DNA of 64,000 bases from Bolinopsis microptera (GCF_026151205.1 NC_087084.1:1588312-1652311), one strand, 5' to 3'; counted from the stretch's first letter, positions 35,324 to 46,700 are shown. Program-made: numbers and translations. Notes: a model not told the origin generated them from the sequence alone.

Positions 35324-36222
35324 AAGGGGCTGAAACCTTCAAATCATAACTCATTCATATATTCATATATGAGTATATGTGTGTGGCTCATACTTAAAAA
35401 TAGACTTTCGTGAGCAATTATTATTTAATGCTGTTATTTTTTGGTGATTGTTTACAGACAAAATTGTACTTTTTTTGATCAGATAGTTTGATATTTACAT
35501 TATATATAACTAACCCGCATTTTACCTACTGATTGGGTAACTGTAGTGGTAGCCATTATCGTTTAGTGTGGTGTTTAATCAGAATTTTTCAACTCAATCA
35601 AATTAACTTTTCCTCTCCATTTTTTGTCACCTTTGATAAAACCAAGTTAATTTTTAGAGAGCCCTAGCCATCTATCGGAGAGCCGCTGTGGTATTCTTTG
35701 AAGTATTTATAAGTTTACATGACTATGAACAGGGTACAAATGCTGTTTGTTATTTAATTTTTCATCAAAATGAGAACCGTGAAATTCAATTTATAGCGAA
35801 TAGGTTTTTTAAAATAATCCATCTACAATTACTTAATCTTATTGATTGATTTTTGGATCAAATTTTGATTCGTCTTATTTTATTGAAATGAAGACATGAT
35901 AGTGATAGAAAATGTTATGCTTAATTGATATTACCGACTGCAATCATTTTTTTCGAGTAGTATATACTCATATAGTACGATCATGATTCTCAAACCTGTT
36001 ATATTTTATGTTCGAAAATATTCATTTTGATGTTGTCAACTATGTAGACTTTTAAAATTATTACACATCGAATTTTCATTATATGATGCTTTTATTTGTA
36101 CCATGACACATAATTGAAATCTTTATTTTATGGACATTGGACATGTTCATTGTTCATGTCTCTCTCTCTGTTCTGGTCAACGGCATTGTTCATGACTATA
36201 AGACTTTATAAACCCTCAATGG
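35324..36222. other. AT-rich noncoding interval
   Basis: No ORF or repeat that I can name; it presumably contains the 3' UTR of the preceding gene. Confidence 0.5.
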
Positions 36223-36226
36223 TTAA

Positions 36227-38885
36227 CCCATTAGGGACGATAGGGTCGTTTACGACCCACCTTTTCTAGAGGCTATAGAGGACAAACCAAAATACTAAAC
36301 GTCACGAATCTTTCGCACATATGCTCAAAATTTATTGCGCTACATTATTGACTTTCCAGTCGAGACCCAATTAATCACTAACAATTAAATAATTAGACTA
36401 ATTAGTCGTCATAATTGGAAAATATTTCACTTAACTTCTTGCCTTGATTGGGACATTAAAACTTTATGTAGGCTTACTTTTTTGAGAACAAAATAGTTGC
36501 GGGCAACGATTTCCTTGGCACGAATGAAAAGCCCGTGATAATCAAATGTTCACAAACAGAGCTAGACGCTGTTTACTAACTGCGGTCGCATACGACCCAC
36601 TCGTCCGGGTCGCAAACGACCCATCACGGTTTTTCGGCTATTACTTCTGAAACAAAGACGTTAGGATAAAATAAAAACTGTAGCATAAGTTAAAAACGTA
36701 TGGTCAATACTGTGTGACTCCAACTTTTCAAAAATAGAGAATTTGGGTCATTAACGACCCACTCGGCTCACTTGCTTATTACTACATTTGTCCATGTAAC
36801 TTCTTGAATTCAGCCTAAAACATGACATCATAAGTGCAAACTCGCCTCTCAGCAAGTGATTATCATCATAAACTGCGAAAAATCGGTTAAATGGGTCATT
36901 AGCGACCCACTAGGACCACAAAATTGATTAATTAAATATAATGTTGTCAAACTTTTACAAATATTAGTATAAAAACATATTATATCTTGGTCATTACTCC
37001 TGTACGTTGATTTAACTTCTTAAATCGATCAACTGGGTCAATAACGACCCACTCGGAAGTTGAACCACTTCATTAATTATCATGCTGTTCCACCATCAAG
37101 AAAGACACTCGTAGGTCTTAATTCCACACAAACCACGGTGGCTGACAACTAGCCCTTCTGAGATCCAGGGCCAACGGAAGGGCAGTCATCACTCATCAAA
37201 GAGCTGCGAGAATAACACGACTGCATATGCCTGGAGTTGCGTCCTGACTATGGTGCGTGGAAATCTGTACCGAAAGGACCGTGGCCGTGTCGCAAAAGAA
37301 AAGGAGATCGGCCCTCGTTCCTAACTTGCTAGGTAATAGCCATGCTGTTGTTGTTGCTTATTAGATTCTGTTACCTTTTTGGTCAATTTCGAATCTTGGT
37401 AAACGACCTGCTACAACCCACCGCTTGAGACCCAGGGTCCCACGGTGATCAGATCATGTCACTCAAGAAAAATCCCCTGAACGAAGTTTACGAGATATCC
37501 TGTAACCTTGGGTAAATACTGAAAGAAGAGCGGTCAAATTGCATATTCTAATCCAACATGCCAATCTGTTTGACATTCCTAGAAAGTACAAGAATAACTA
37601 AACAACTGCTGCATTCAGATGGCTAAATCTACAGCTCTGTGAAGAAGGACAAGGAAAAAGCCCCCCCCCCCCCCCATCTGGCTGGCGGTGCTGCAACCTG
37701 CAATCTTTCAGACAACTACTTCGTTGTGGGTAATAACCCCGCAACAACGAGGCAGCTTTCAAAACGAAACCAAGTATTACGTAATCGGCCGAGAGGGAGG
37801 GGGGTTTCCAAATGATTACGCTAGTGTAATTTTGACATAATAGCTATGTGGTGGGGTGTGGGGGGGGGGCGGGGCTAAAAATTGTCCAATAAGTGATTAC
37901 GTAATATTATGTCAATGTGAACGGCCCCTAAGAAGTAAAGAAAGGAAGCTGCGAAATGAGTAGATGCAGCCATCTGAAATCTGAATCCAGCAGTTGTAAA
38001 GTTCTTCTTGGACTTTTTAGGAATCGGGAAAAGATAGGCACGTTGTTTGTTGTCTCACGACATTACGGTCGTGTACTAACAGCTGATAAACTCACCTACC
38101 TATCAATCCAATTCTGCCTATTATTCGTCAGTGATTGGGTGACGTGATCTGCAGATCACCTTGAGACTCCAGATCTCAGGAGGGCTAGTGGTCATCCACC
38201 CGTGGTTTGCGTAGAATTAAGACCTACGAGTGTCTTTCTTGATGGTGGAACAGCATGATAATTAATGAAGTGGTTCAACTTCCGAGTGGGTCGTTATTGA
38301 CCCAGTTGATCGATTTAAGAAGTTAAATCAACGTACAGGAGTAATGACCAAGATATAATATGTTTTTATACTAATATTTGTAAAAGTTTGACAACATTAT
38401 ATTTAATTAATCAATTTTGTGGTCCTAGTGGGTCGCTAATGACCCATTTAACCGATTTTTCGCAGTTTATGATGATAATCACTTGCTGAGAGGCGAGTTT
38501 GCACTTATGATGTCATGTTTTAGGCTGAATTCAAGAAGTTACATGGACAAATGTAGTAATAAGCAAGTGAGCCGAGTGGGTCGTTAATGACCCAAATTCT
38601 CTCTTTTTTAAAAGTTAGAGTCACACAGTATTGACCATATGTTTTTAAGTTATGCTACAGTTTTTATTTTATCCTAACGTCTTTGTTTCAGAAGTAATAG
38701 CCGAAAAACCGTGATGGGTCGTTTGCGACCCGGACGAGTGGGTCGTATGCGACCATAGCTGTATCTTTTAAAGTAAACGAGATACAGATTGGCTTTTTTG
38801 GATATCTCATTTTTGCTGTAATGTGACCTAGTGTGTTAAACGGCATCGAAATCGGCAAACTTTAAAACTCGTCGTCCATAATGGG
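36227..38885. mobile_element. piggyBac-type non-autonomous element, 2659 bp
   Basis: Flanked by TTAA on both sides (36223-36226, 38886-38889). Termini CCCATTAGGGACGA and TCGTCCATAATGGG are inverted. About 590-bp inner arms (36583-37170 and 38165-38755) are inverted copies of each other with few differences. The roughly 1-kb centre has no transposase ORF; it contains a 14-bp C run at about 37661 and G runs near 37860. The TTAA target is diagnostic of piggyBac. The arms carry regularly spaced palindromes (see 36242-37051). Confidence 0.9.
36242..37051. repeat. GGGTC-N7-GACCCA palindrome series
   Basis: GGGTCGTTTACGACCCA (36242), GGTCGCATACGACCCA (36584), GGGTCGCAAACGACCCA (36607), GGGTCATTAACGACCCA (36745), GGGTCATTAGCGACCCA (36893) and GGGTCAATAACGACCCA (37035). 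The last four are 138, 148 and 142 bases apart. The mirrored set is in the right arm (about 38284-38750). Subterminal palindromes of this kind are plausible transposase binding sites. Confidence 0.9.
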
Positions 38886-38889
38886 TTAA

Positions 38890-39230
38890 AATACTCGTCT
38901 CATCCTCTGAGCTAACTTTGTCATATTTAATATAACGATATGCTGCCAGCTGCTGTGTTTGACAACATTTTTTGAATGTCGAGTTGATAAGATAGTTTCA
39001 TACGACTTTTTTACTTTGTTTGATGGTACCCACCATTTCCGTCACACATTTAAAAATATATGAAATCACTGCACAAAGAGACTGATCCTGTTTCACTAAA
39101 ATTAACCACTTGCCAGGAAATTTTAATTACGGTAGTAGTAGTACGTTTATTTTTGATCACGACGGGACTCCTAAGTTGATCAAAATCGCGATAATGGCAA
39201 TTTTCAGTGATCTTAACGATTTTTGATCGA
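38890..39230. other. Noncoding interval between MITEs
   Basis: No gene or repeat recognised. AATCGCGAT-like words near 39183 and 39215 resemble the adjacent MITE and may be an older fragment of it. Confidence 0.4.
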
Positions 39231-39238
39231 TTTGGTCC

Positions 39239-39384
39239 CAGGGACAAAAGGATTTCGCGATTATTTTCCAAAAATCGCGATACCGCGATTTTTAACGACT
39301 ATACATTAAACTATACATAAAATTTGAAGCAAATAATGGGAAAAATCGCGATTCGTTACATGCCGCGATTTCCTTTTGTCCCTG
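39239..39384. mobile_element. hAT MITE, copy 2 (146 bp)
   Basis: Termini CAGGGACAAAAGGATTTCGCG and the inverse CGCGATTTCCTTTTGTCCCTG, with perfect 8-bp duplication TTTGGTCC (39231-39238, 39385-39392). Same family as 31165-31313, opposite orientation. Confidence 0.94.
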
Positions 39385-39670
39385 TTTGGTCCCCACGTGT
39401 GCAAATTTCAACTTTTCAACTTTTAAACTAGTTTATGCCATTGCCACAATATAGATCTAGAGGCCATCTACTTAGGAAATCCGACAAAATCGCAGATTTT
39501 CAGACCACCCCTCCCCCTGTCCGGATGTGTCCGAATTTTCAAAACCACCCCTCCCCCGGACGTCCGGATTTCCAGCTACTTTTAATTAAGAGTACAAATA
39601 AAACCAACTCAAATTCATTGTTAATAAAATGTGTAGTTACTTTAAAAAATAGACAATAATAAATTTGTGT

Positions 39671-39765
39671 CGAACAAGTTTAGCGCAGTTACATTTAAGT
39701 AGCCATCCAATCGAACAAGTTTAGCGCAGTTACATTTAAGTAGCCATCCAATCGAATAAGTTTAT
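39671..39765. repeat. 41-bp tandem repeat
   Basis: Two full copies starting CGAACAAGTTTAGCGCAGTT (39671 and 39712) and a partial third at about 39753. 39780-40530 shows no other feature beyond short incidental ORFs. Confidence 0.9.
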
Positions 39766-40532
39766 AGGCAGTAGGAGAATATGCGAGTTGTGTCTCGGCT
39801 CTCTCGATCGTGAGCTGCTCTGGGAATCGACTTCTCGTTCAAAATACAGGGATCTAAACTAACGAAGTAATTACAAAGCTATTTTTATTCGCGTCATCTT
39901 TAAAGTTGAATTACAATTTTGCTTTGTTACTGAAAATAAACCTGCTGAACGGCTTTTGATGATTTTTAATTTAAAAATAAATCAATAAAGAAAATTTAGG
40001 CCAGGTGTAAAACTAAATGTTCGTGCTTCATGTTTGCCAGCATTGCTTGCCAGACACTGTGATATCTCCACTTTTTTACGGTCAAATTTTCTTTCAGATA
40101 ATATTGCCGTCTGACAGCATCATGAACGAATACTTTGAAAAGCTCAGTCTATGCAGTCTAATTCCTAAAACCCTATTCTTCCCACGTAAAAGCACGTATA
40201 TCACGGCATATACCACTATTAAAGTATACTAGGTCAGCTCCTCAGTATACAATTTCATGGTTCCACCTCCGATCGAAGGAACTAGAAAAAAATATGATCC
40301 AGAAAAAGAACTTTGTGGTACTTTTTGGGTTAATCACGGATGATAATAGCTTCTCATCGTTAGATTTGGGCGGTTGGAAGTGTATAAAGGGTGTTGGGAT
40401 GTGTTGTCATCCAAATTCCGAATTCGAATGATCTTTTTTTCAATTGTTGTCTAAATTCCAGCTTTACGTAACAGTTTTTTTTACTGTTAAATAAAGTGCT
40501 TTTTAATTTTACCAAGCGTGCCATGCCTAAAA

Positions 40533-41419
40533 GGGGTTCACCCTGATTTTTTGTTGTGAAACTCAGTTTCGAGATAGCAGATGACCAACAAACTAGGACC
40601 AGTGACCGAACTTTTGAGGGGGTCTCAGACCCCATGCCAACCGCCAAACGGTGCCTGCGAGGCAGCCACGCCCATATTTGGTCCTAGTTATAAAAAACTA
40701 GGCCAAATTATAGGCCAAATTATAGGCCAAATTTAGCCAAATACCCTGAACATGCCCAAAACCCAGGTTTTAGGTGCTCAACTTGTAATGTAGCTAGTGG
40801 TCCCCTAGACTCGTATGTGAATTTTCATTAAGATGGGGCAAGAAATGACTGAGAATTATGGGCTAAAACTAAAAAGCTTAACTACACATTCTCTACAATT
40901 ATCAGCTCAATATCTACTTATAACTGTGGATTCGGTGTTCAAATAATAGTAAAAATGAAAAAAAATCGCCCATATCTCACATCTTAGTTCGCGATATTTG
41001 CGAAACTGATTTCGCTCAAAACAGTAGAACTCAATAGGGTTTCAAATTCAATATTTTTCATGAAATTTTCAGAATCAACGTACTTTAAAATCGAATTTTA
41101 TTTTTGCGACCTTGTAGTGGAATTTTGAGTTAGGCCTTTGGCGGCTTAATTCTAAAAAATGCACAGCAAATTTTAGAATTTGGCCGCCAAATTTTTGTAA
41201 TGTTTAATGCAAATGTTCAGGGTATTTTATTTGGCTAAATTGGGCCTAGTATAGCTTGGACCAAATATGGGCGTGGCTGCCCCGCGGGCACCGTTTTGCA
41301 TGCAGTTGGGGTCCGGGATCCTCTCAAAAGTTCTATCACTGGTCCTACTCCTACTCCTAGTTTGTTGGTCAACTGCTATCTCGAAACCAATTTTCTCAAA
41401 AAAAATCAGGGTGAACCCC
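40533..41419. mobile_element. Fold-back element, about 215-bp inverted arms
   Basis: 40533-40755 and 41212-41419 are imperfect inverted copies. Outer ends are GGGGTTCACCCTGATTTTT and its complement, with shared inner blocks GTGGCTGCC, CCAAATATGGGCG and ATGTTCAGGGTAT. The 450-bp centre is noncoding. No target duplication could be picked out, so the superfamily is open. Confidence 0.8.
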
Positions 41420-41507
41420 GGCCCTTAATTACTGTACACTCGATTTTTGAAACCTATTTGAAACGATGTATTTTTAATTTCTGGTTCCGAATCACCCCAC
41501 GGCCCAT

Positions 41508-41700
41508 ATTCTCGATCACGTCATATGACCATATAAGTATAACTAAAAGCTTAAGGAATTTGGTCAAATTTCTCGTTAGGGTTTATTTCAGTATATACTT
41601 CAGTTAGGGATTGAGTTAGGGTTACTGTTAGGATTGGGATCAGATTAGAGGGTTAAAGTTTCGAATAGTCATTCAGGGCCACCCAGAGAACGTGTTAAAA
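41508..41700. repeat. Dispersed repeat, inverted partner of 1-190
   Basis: Contains TTAGGG-like words (about 41601-41645) within a longer homology to the window's first 190 bases. 41701-42071 is noncoding and includes a duplicated ACAGTTTCACTTTC block (about 41968 and 42025) just upstream of the next gene. Confidence 0.6.
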
Positions 41701-42071
41701 TATCACGTGACAGTCGAGTGTAGAGTGATTAATCATCATCTCATTTTGCTTCTAGTTTGCATATTGATATAATTATAACAATTATAACATGGCTTCTTGA
41801 CCGGTGAAGTTGTTTCCTTCAAAAGTTCTCTACTATCATCAGGGGTGTAAACTATTAAAGTATTTGCGAAGGAGCATTGTTGTTCATTTTATTATTTTGT
41901 TCATGTTGTTTTGATTAGTTCCCAGAGGATCGCATGCAATGAGATTTTATGTCGCGAAATATAATAACAGTTTCACTTTCACTTGTAACATCTCGTTAGT
42001 AGCATTAGCAAGTACTAGTATGAAACAGTTTCACTTTCCTTTGTAACATCTCGTTAGTAGCAAGTGATAAT

Positions 42072-43629
42072 ATGAAACAGTTTCACTTGACAATTGCTGC
42101 TCTGCTGATACTGCTAGTTCCAGACGTCATTAACGCTGGGATTAACGAGCTTGAGGACGGAGCTAAAGGTAAACATGGTTATAAAGCATTATAGCATGAT
42201 TAGTATATAATGGTTGCTACACGGTACACCTTGAATAATGTATACCTTTGTCATACATTGTATGACCCGCCGCGCACGAGTGCGCGGCTCCACCTGTATC
42301 GTAGAAACTCTACATAACAGGGGTACAGTGAAACGACAGTGGGGGTCACGACGTGATAGTGATACAAGTATACTTTTTATAGTTATAGTTATCACTTATA
42401 TTAGCGGCCACCGCGCGCGAAACGAGGTATACTACGTACGTGTAGCAATGCCTATATGTATATGCTATATAATAGTATAATATTAATGGAGTAATTACGT
42501 TTTTATTGGTTTAGTGTTTACGGCTAACTGATATTATGTAAATTACTTAATGTTTTACTCAACTAAAATGCAAACTATCAAAATTTTCAGTTGAACGAAA
42601 TCACAGTGCTAGTAAGCACAATTACCCTCCCTGTAAGTACACCCACAGTGTACTGTGAGTGAATTGTAAAACTAAGAGGGCGTTTCATAAATAATGTCCA
42701 GATTTTTTAAATCAGACAATTAAGTTTACTGAAATTTGAATAATCTCATATTTTATAGTCTTACTACCCAAATTTAAACTATCAAAACTAGTAACTATTA
42801 CTAACATTGAACATGTAATGTGTAAATAATCTCATTTTAGTTCTCCGCGCCAAAGACTGCAGACCAAGGAAGCACAACGTTCAGGACTGTAGTTGTCTTC
42901 AAGAAATGTTTGTTAAAACTCAGTGTATAGAACGACTGGGCGAAAAGTTCATCAACCACAAATACAAAGGTAACTATAGTAACCAATAGTAACCACTAGT
43001 AACCCTGTTCATCAACCACAAATACAAAGGTAACTATAGTAACCAATAGTAACCACTAGTAACCCTGTTCATCAACCACAAATACAAAGGTAACTATAGT
43101 AACCAATAGTAACCACTAGTAACCCTGTTCATCAACCACAAATACAAAGGTATGCTAAAAGGCAGCATAGAAAACTTAAGGGGCATATTTTAATCCATTC
43201 TGCTGGGATCGGATAAGTAACTCACCAAAATGTAACCCTGTTATATGTATATATAAACCTATATAGTATATATACTACCTATTTACCCTGTATATAGGTT
43301 AAGGTAGTGTGCTATCGACAGTGAGCCTTCAGCCTTAACAGTGTTGAGGTCAAGATTTCAAGGTCCTTAACAATGCGCGGCTTAGCCGCGCATTGTTAAA
43401 CTTAAGGACCTTGAAATATTGCCAAAAATTATCAGGTGAAATAAGTATTTACGGTTTTGCAGCCGAACAAAATTGAACATTGATGTGTATAATTTCAGAT
43501 CCCAAGCCGTCGACATGTGTGAAACATTTCAACTATTGCTACGGTTTTGAGGGGGATGAAACAAAGACATGGTACAACCAGTGCTGCCGGTCTATGCTCT
43601 GTTACATGAAACTCAGAACCTGTGTTTAG
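42072..43629 (+). CDS. Secreted cysteine-rich protein, 118 aa, three exons
   Basis: Exons 42072-42168, 42841-42969 and 43499-43629, both introns phase 1 with consensus GT-AG. Exon 1 is a classic signal peptide (basic start, hydrophobic core, small residues, then an acidic propeptide-like stretch). Exon 2 carries four Cys (C-x9-C-x-C-x9-C spacing) and exon 3 six (C-x6-C, then CC-x4-C-x6-C). Total length is 357 coding bases. It could be a venom-type, antimicrobial or hormone-like peptide; the scaffold is not one I can name, so no toxic role is claimed. The 3' ends of exons 2 and 3 are both locally duplicated (see the next entries). Confidence 0.85.
42948..43151 (+). repeat. 60-bp tandem repeat spanning the exon 2 splice donor
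   Basis: The unit begins TTCATCAACCACAAATACAA. It contains the last 22 coding bases of exon 2, the donor AAAG|GTAACT, and 36 intron bases with AGTAACCA words. Copies start at 42948, 43008 and 43068, plus a partial at 43128. Candidate donors therefore lie at 42970, 43030, 43090 and 43150. Reading through the first donor meets a TAG within the unit, so only the first donor preserves the protein. Confidence 0.95.
43295..43320. repeat. Relic terminus of the 22.3-kb MITE family
   Basis: GGTAGTGTGCTATCGACAGT and the following GAGCC match the left end of the MITE at 22282 (GGTAGTGCGCCATCGACAGT, GAGCC) with two differences. No matching right end was found nearby. Confidence 0.6.
43355..43417. repeat. 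Hairpin in intron 2
   Basis: The left arm 43355-43380 (ATTTCAAGGTCCTTAACAAT, GCGCGG) is complementary to 43386-43417, with a small bulge and a 5-base loop. Confidence 0.85.
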
Positions 43630-43788
43630 TTATTTTACCAATTTAGTGTTACTAAGGTGTTACTAAGGTGTTACTAAGGTGTTACTAAGGTGTTACTAAG
43701 GTGTTACTAGGTGTACATGGTACAACCAGTGCTGCCGGTCGATGCTCTGTTACATGAAACTCAGAACCTGTGTTTAGTTATTTTACCA
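43567..43788 (+). repeat. 148-bp duplication of the exon 3 end
   Basis: 43567-43640 (the last 63 coding bases, stop codon and 11 bases after it) recurs at 43715-43788 with a single T-to-G change, which is synonymous in the coding frame (Ser). Between them lie about six GTGTTACTAAG units. The second copy lacks its own acceptor. Confidence 0.93.
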
Positions 43789-43981
43789 TGAAATTTCAAA
43801 GTTAACATTTGGTAAACATTTTTCTATTAGGATCTATTTTTAGTAAAATGCACCTGTACCCTCTTAAAGTTAACTACCTTATCGGACATTTTGTGAACGG
43901 ACACAATTTTGAAGTCGAACGGACATTAATGATTAAAATGAACTCTCAGAGGCATTAATTTAATATATTTAATTTAACTGC

Positions 43982-44069
43982 CTTGTCGGACTTTATTTGA
44001 ACGTACATTAAAATGAACGCTAGGGCCTCCGCCGTCCAATTAATGTCCGTTCAAATTAAGTCCGGTATG
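43982..44069. repeat. Short inverted repeat, about 31-bp arms
   Basis: TGTCGGACTTTATTTGAACG and its diverged inverse CGTTCAAATTAAGTCCGGTA surround a 25-bp loop. A related CGGACAT..GAACGGACA segment lies at about 43880-43930, so an older copy may be present. 44070-45080 is otherwise noncoding, with an AGTAACCA-type repeat at 44932-44975 like that in the gene above. Confidence 0.6.
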
Positions 44070-45084
44070 TAGAGCTAGATAAAGATAGTGAAGGTGGACT
44101 TTTTCCAATTAATTAACAACTTACCAACATTATTTACATTTATCGAATGTTTTCTCCACATTACTTTATTATTGATATTAAGCGTTTAAAAATGGTTCGT
44201 TTATCCTTGTCCGTAGACTTATCTCAAAACTTTTAAATTACACAGCAGAACGAATATCGGCCAGTGGAAACGGGCGGTATTGAGTCATTAATACGTGCGG
44301 TTCCGCATCCACCGCATTTTTATGTTGTCTCTGCAAACTGGGTGAGTTTTGCGGCAGCACGTGTAAGAAGTGACCCCATTTGTTAGGTACAATAAAAATA
44401 ACATCATTCAGTTTTACGGAAATAATACGATACATTGTTCATACTTTATTAGTGCACGATGGCGCACTACATACTTTATTCCAACAACATTATACAAAAA
44501 TAATCATAATTTACAATGAAATGTGGTCACAGTTCCATGCAAAAGAATTGACACCAACTTGTATGAACTTGACCTAAACCGTGGTGAGCACAAAGATGAT
44601 TGTGACGATAAAAAGAAGTGTTTAATTGTATTTCCCCGTTTATGGGTTGAGTAGTCTTTTCATGACACTGCAATAATGTTAACAATATCAGGATTAAAGA
44701 ACTGACTCACTAGGTGGTGACTGTTAAACTTCAATACTAAATAAAAAAACCCTGTTTCTCGCAACATCCCTTAAAACTTATTCTTTTCTTCAATTTCTTT
44801 CATTGAAAGTGAACTGCTCCAGGCAAAGCGAAAAAGGTTCTTAAATTTGAGAAATATATTTTTATAATAATAATATTCAGATGAGTAATAACTTAATCTA
44901 ATCATTTTAAAATTTAAATCATAAAAACAAGTAACTATAGCAACCAGTAGTAACCAATAGTAACCACTAGTAACCTCGTGTTTCAAGGAAGTAACTTGAT
45001 AATAAAAGCTTTAATTAAGGAAATCAAAACAAGAAGAAATAATTGTTCTGTGTGAAACTGTCGCTGTCTCGTGAGCTATATACA

Positions 45085-45155
45085 CAGTCACGTGGGCAGT
45101 CACGTGGGCAGTCACGCGGGCAGTCACGTGGGCAGTCACGTGGGCAGTCACGTGG
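45085..45155. repeat. CAGTCACGTGGG minisatellite
   Basis: Six 12-bp units, each with a CACGTG E-box (one mutated to CACGCG). Confidence 0.95.
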
Positions 45156-45336
45156 CTTCAACGTGACTCTTTACTAGTATTACTGGAAATACTTCATTTG
45201 ATTCAGAATTATTTTCATGCAGGCTGCTCTCACAAGACAGTGACAATTCAGAATTCATTTTTTATCTGATAGAAGGAAAATCTAAAGAAAAATCAAGACA
45301 AAAATATTTACAAATCTCATGTCCTAGGGCATTATA

Positions 45337-45592
45337 CAGGGTGGGCCAGAATCATCTTAACACGCACAACACTTAAATAACATATATAATAGCATTCAGT
45401 AAATATCGACTTTCTAGTTCAGAGCGTTTCCATTTGATAACGAAAATAGAGGAAATGAGGGAGTGGCTCACCCACTGTGATGGAAACTGTCAGGGAATCT
45501 AAGTATGACTCTATAAGGCTTTAATTATGTGCGTTATTCAACATGTTTGTACTGCTACACAGTGTACAGATTGTGAATTGTGGCCCACCCTG
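45337..45592. mobile_element. mariner/Tc1-type MITE, 256 bp
   Basis: Ends CAGGGTGGGCCA and TGGCCCACCCTG with TA on both sides (45335-45336, 45593-45594). Interior noncoding. The TA target fits Tc1/mariner. Confidence 0.85.
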
Positions 45593-45764
45593 TAGTATCG
45601 TAAATAAAATGGGTCCCCTTATAGTTAACCTGGGTTTTACAGCAGCATAACCGGGACTAAAGTTGAAAATATTTGTAGATCTCTTTAGTTTAAGTAAAAA
45701 ACCTATGCACTATCCAGCCTCTCCCACTCAAAATACACAGGATTATACCAGCTATATTACTGTA

Positions 45765-46090
45765 GTAACCAGTAGTAACCAGTAGTAACCAGTAGTAACC
45801 AGTAGTAACCAGTAGTAACCAGTAGTAACCAGTAGTAACCAGTAGTAACCAGTAGTAACCAGTAGTAACCACCAGCATTATTACTGTAGTAACCAGTAGT
45901 AACCAGTAGTAACCAGTAGTAACCAGTAGTAACCAGTAGTAACCAGTAGTAACCAGTAGTAACCAGTAGTAACCAGTAGTAACCAGTAGTAACCAGTAGT
46001 AACCACCAGCATTATTACTGTAGTAACCAGTAGTAACCAGTAGTAACCAGTAGTAACCAGTAGTAACCAGTAGTAACCAGTAGTAACCAC
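45765..46090. repeat. 10-bp minisatellite AGTAACCAGT
   Basis: About thirty units in three blocks, each block ending in ACCACCAGCATTATTACTGT or a close variant, so a higher-order repeat of about 125 bp exists. The long minus-strand ORFs here (YYWLLLVTTG repeats) are translations of the array. Confidence 0.95.
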
Positions 46091-46301
46091 CAGCATTATA
46101 ACTGTGTGTGTAACTGTCCTTTAGTAAGCGCACGTGAGAGGGTCGTGTTAGTTGGCAGAAGATGAGACAACTTTTAACTACCTGAAGATATGTAATTCTA
46201 ATAATGATTGAAGGTATCTTAAACTAAAAGAATAGCTTGAAACACTTAGCTCCCCCACCCACGTCACAACACTATCACATCTCAGTCCCAGGTATCCCAT
46301 T

Positions 46302-46700
46302 TTACTCCCTCCCTCCCTCCCTCCCTCCCTCCCTCCCTCCCTCCCTCCCTCCCTCCCTCCCTCGCTCCCTCCCTCCCTCCCTCCCTCCCTCTCTACCTCC
46401 TCCCTCCCTCCTTCCCTCCGTCCCTCCGTCCATCCCTCCCTCCCTCATTCCCTCTCTTCCTCCCTCCCTCCCTCCCTCCATCCCTCCCTCCCTCCCTCCC
46501 TCCCTCCCTCCCTCCCTCCCCCCGTCCCTCCGTCCATCCCTCCCTCCCTCCCTCATTCCCTCTCTCCTCCCCCCTCCCTCCCTCCCTCCCTCCCTCCCTC
46601 CCTCCCTCCCTCCCTCCCTCCCTCCCTCCCTCCCTGCCTCCCTCCCTCCCTCCCTCCCTCCCTCCCTCCCTCCCTCCCTCCCTCCATCCCTCCCTCTCTA
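46302..46700. repeat. CCCT microsatellite
   Basis: About 400 bp of CCCT/CCTC units with interruptions and two larger repeated blocks containing CGTCCATCCCT and CTCATTCCCTCTCT. The Pro-Ser-Leu and Gly-Arg ORFs across it are not genes. The other strand is a G-rich tract able to form quadruplexes. Confidence 0.97.

Noticed and set aside
37956-38147. piggyBac transposase fragment in the centre of the TTAA element
   Set aside because: The 63-codon ORF shows no DDBD or cysteine-finger motif; the element appears non-coding.
45690-46133. 147-codon minus ORF made of YYWLLLVTTG repeats
   Set aside because: It is the translation of the 10-bp AGTAACCAGT minisatellite, open only because the unit lacks stops in these frames.
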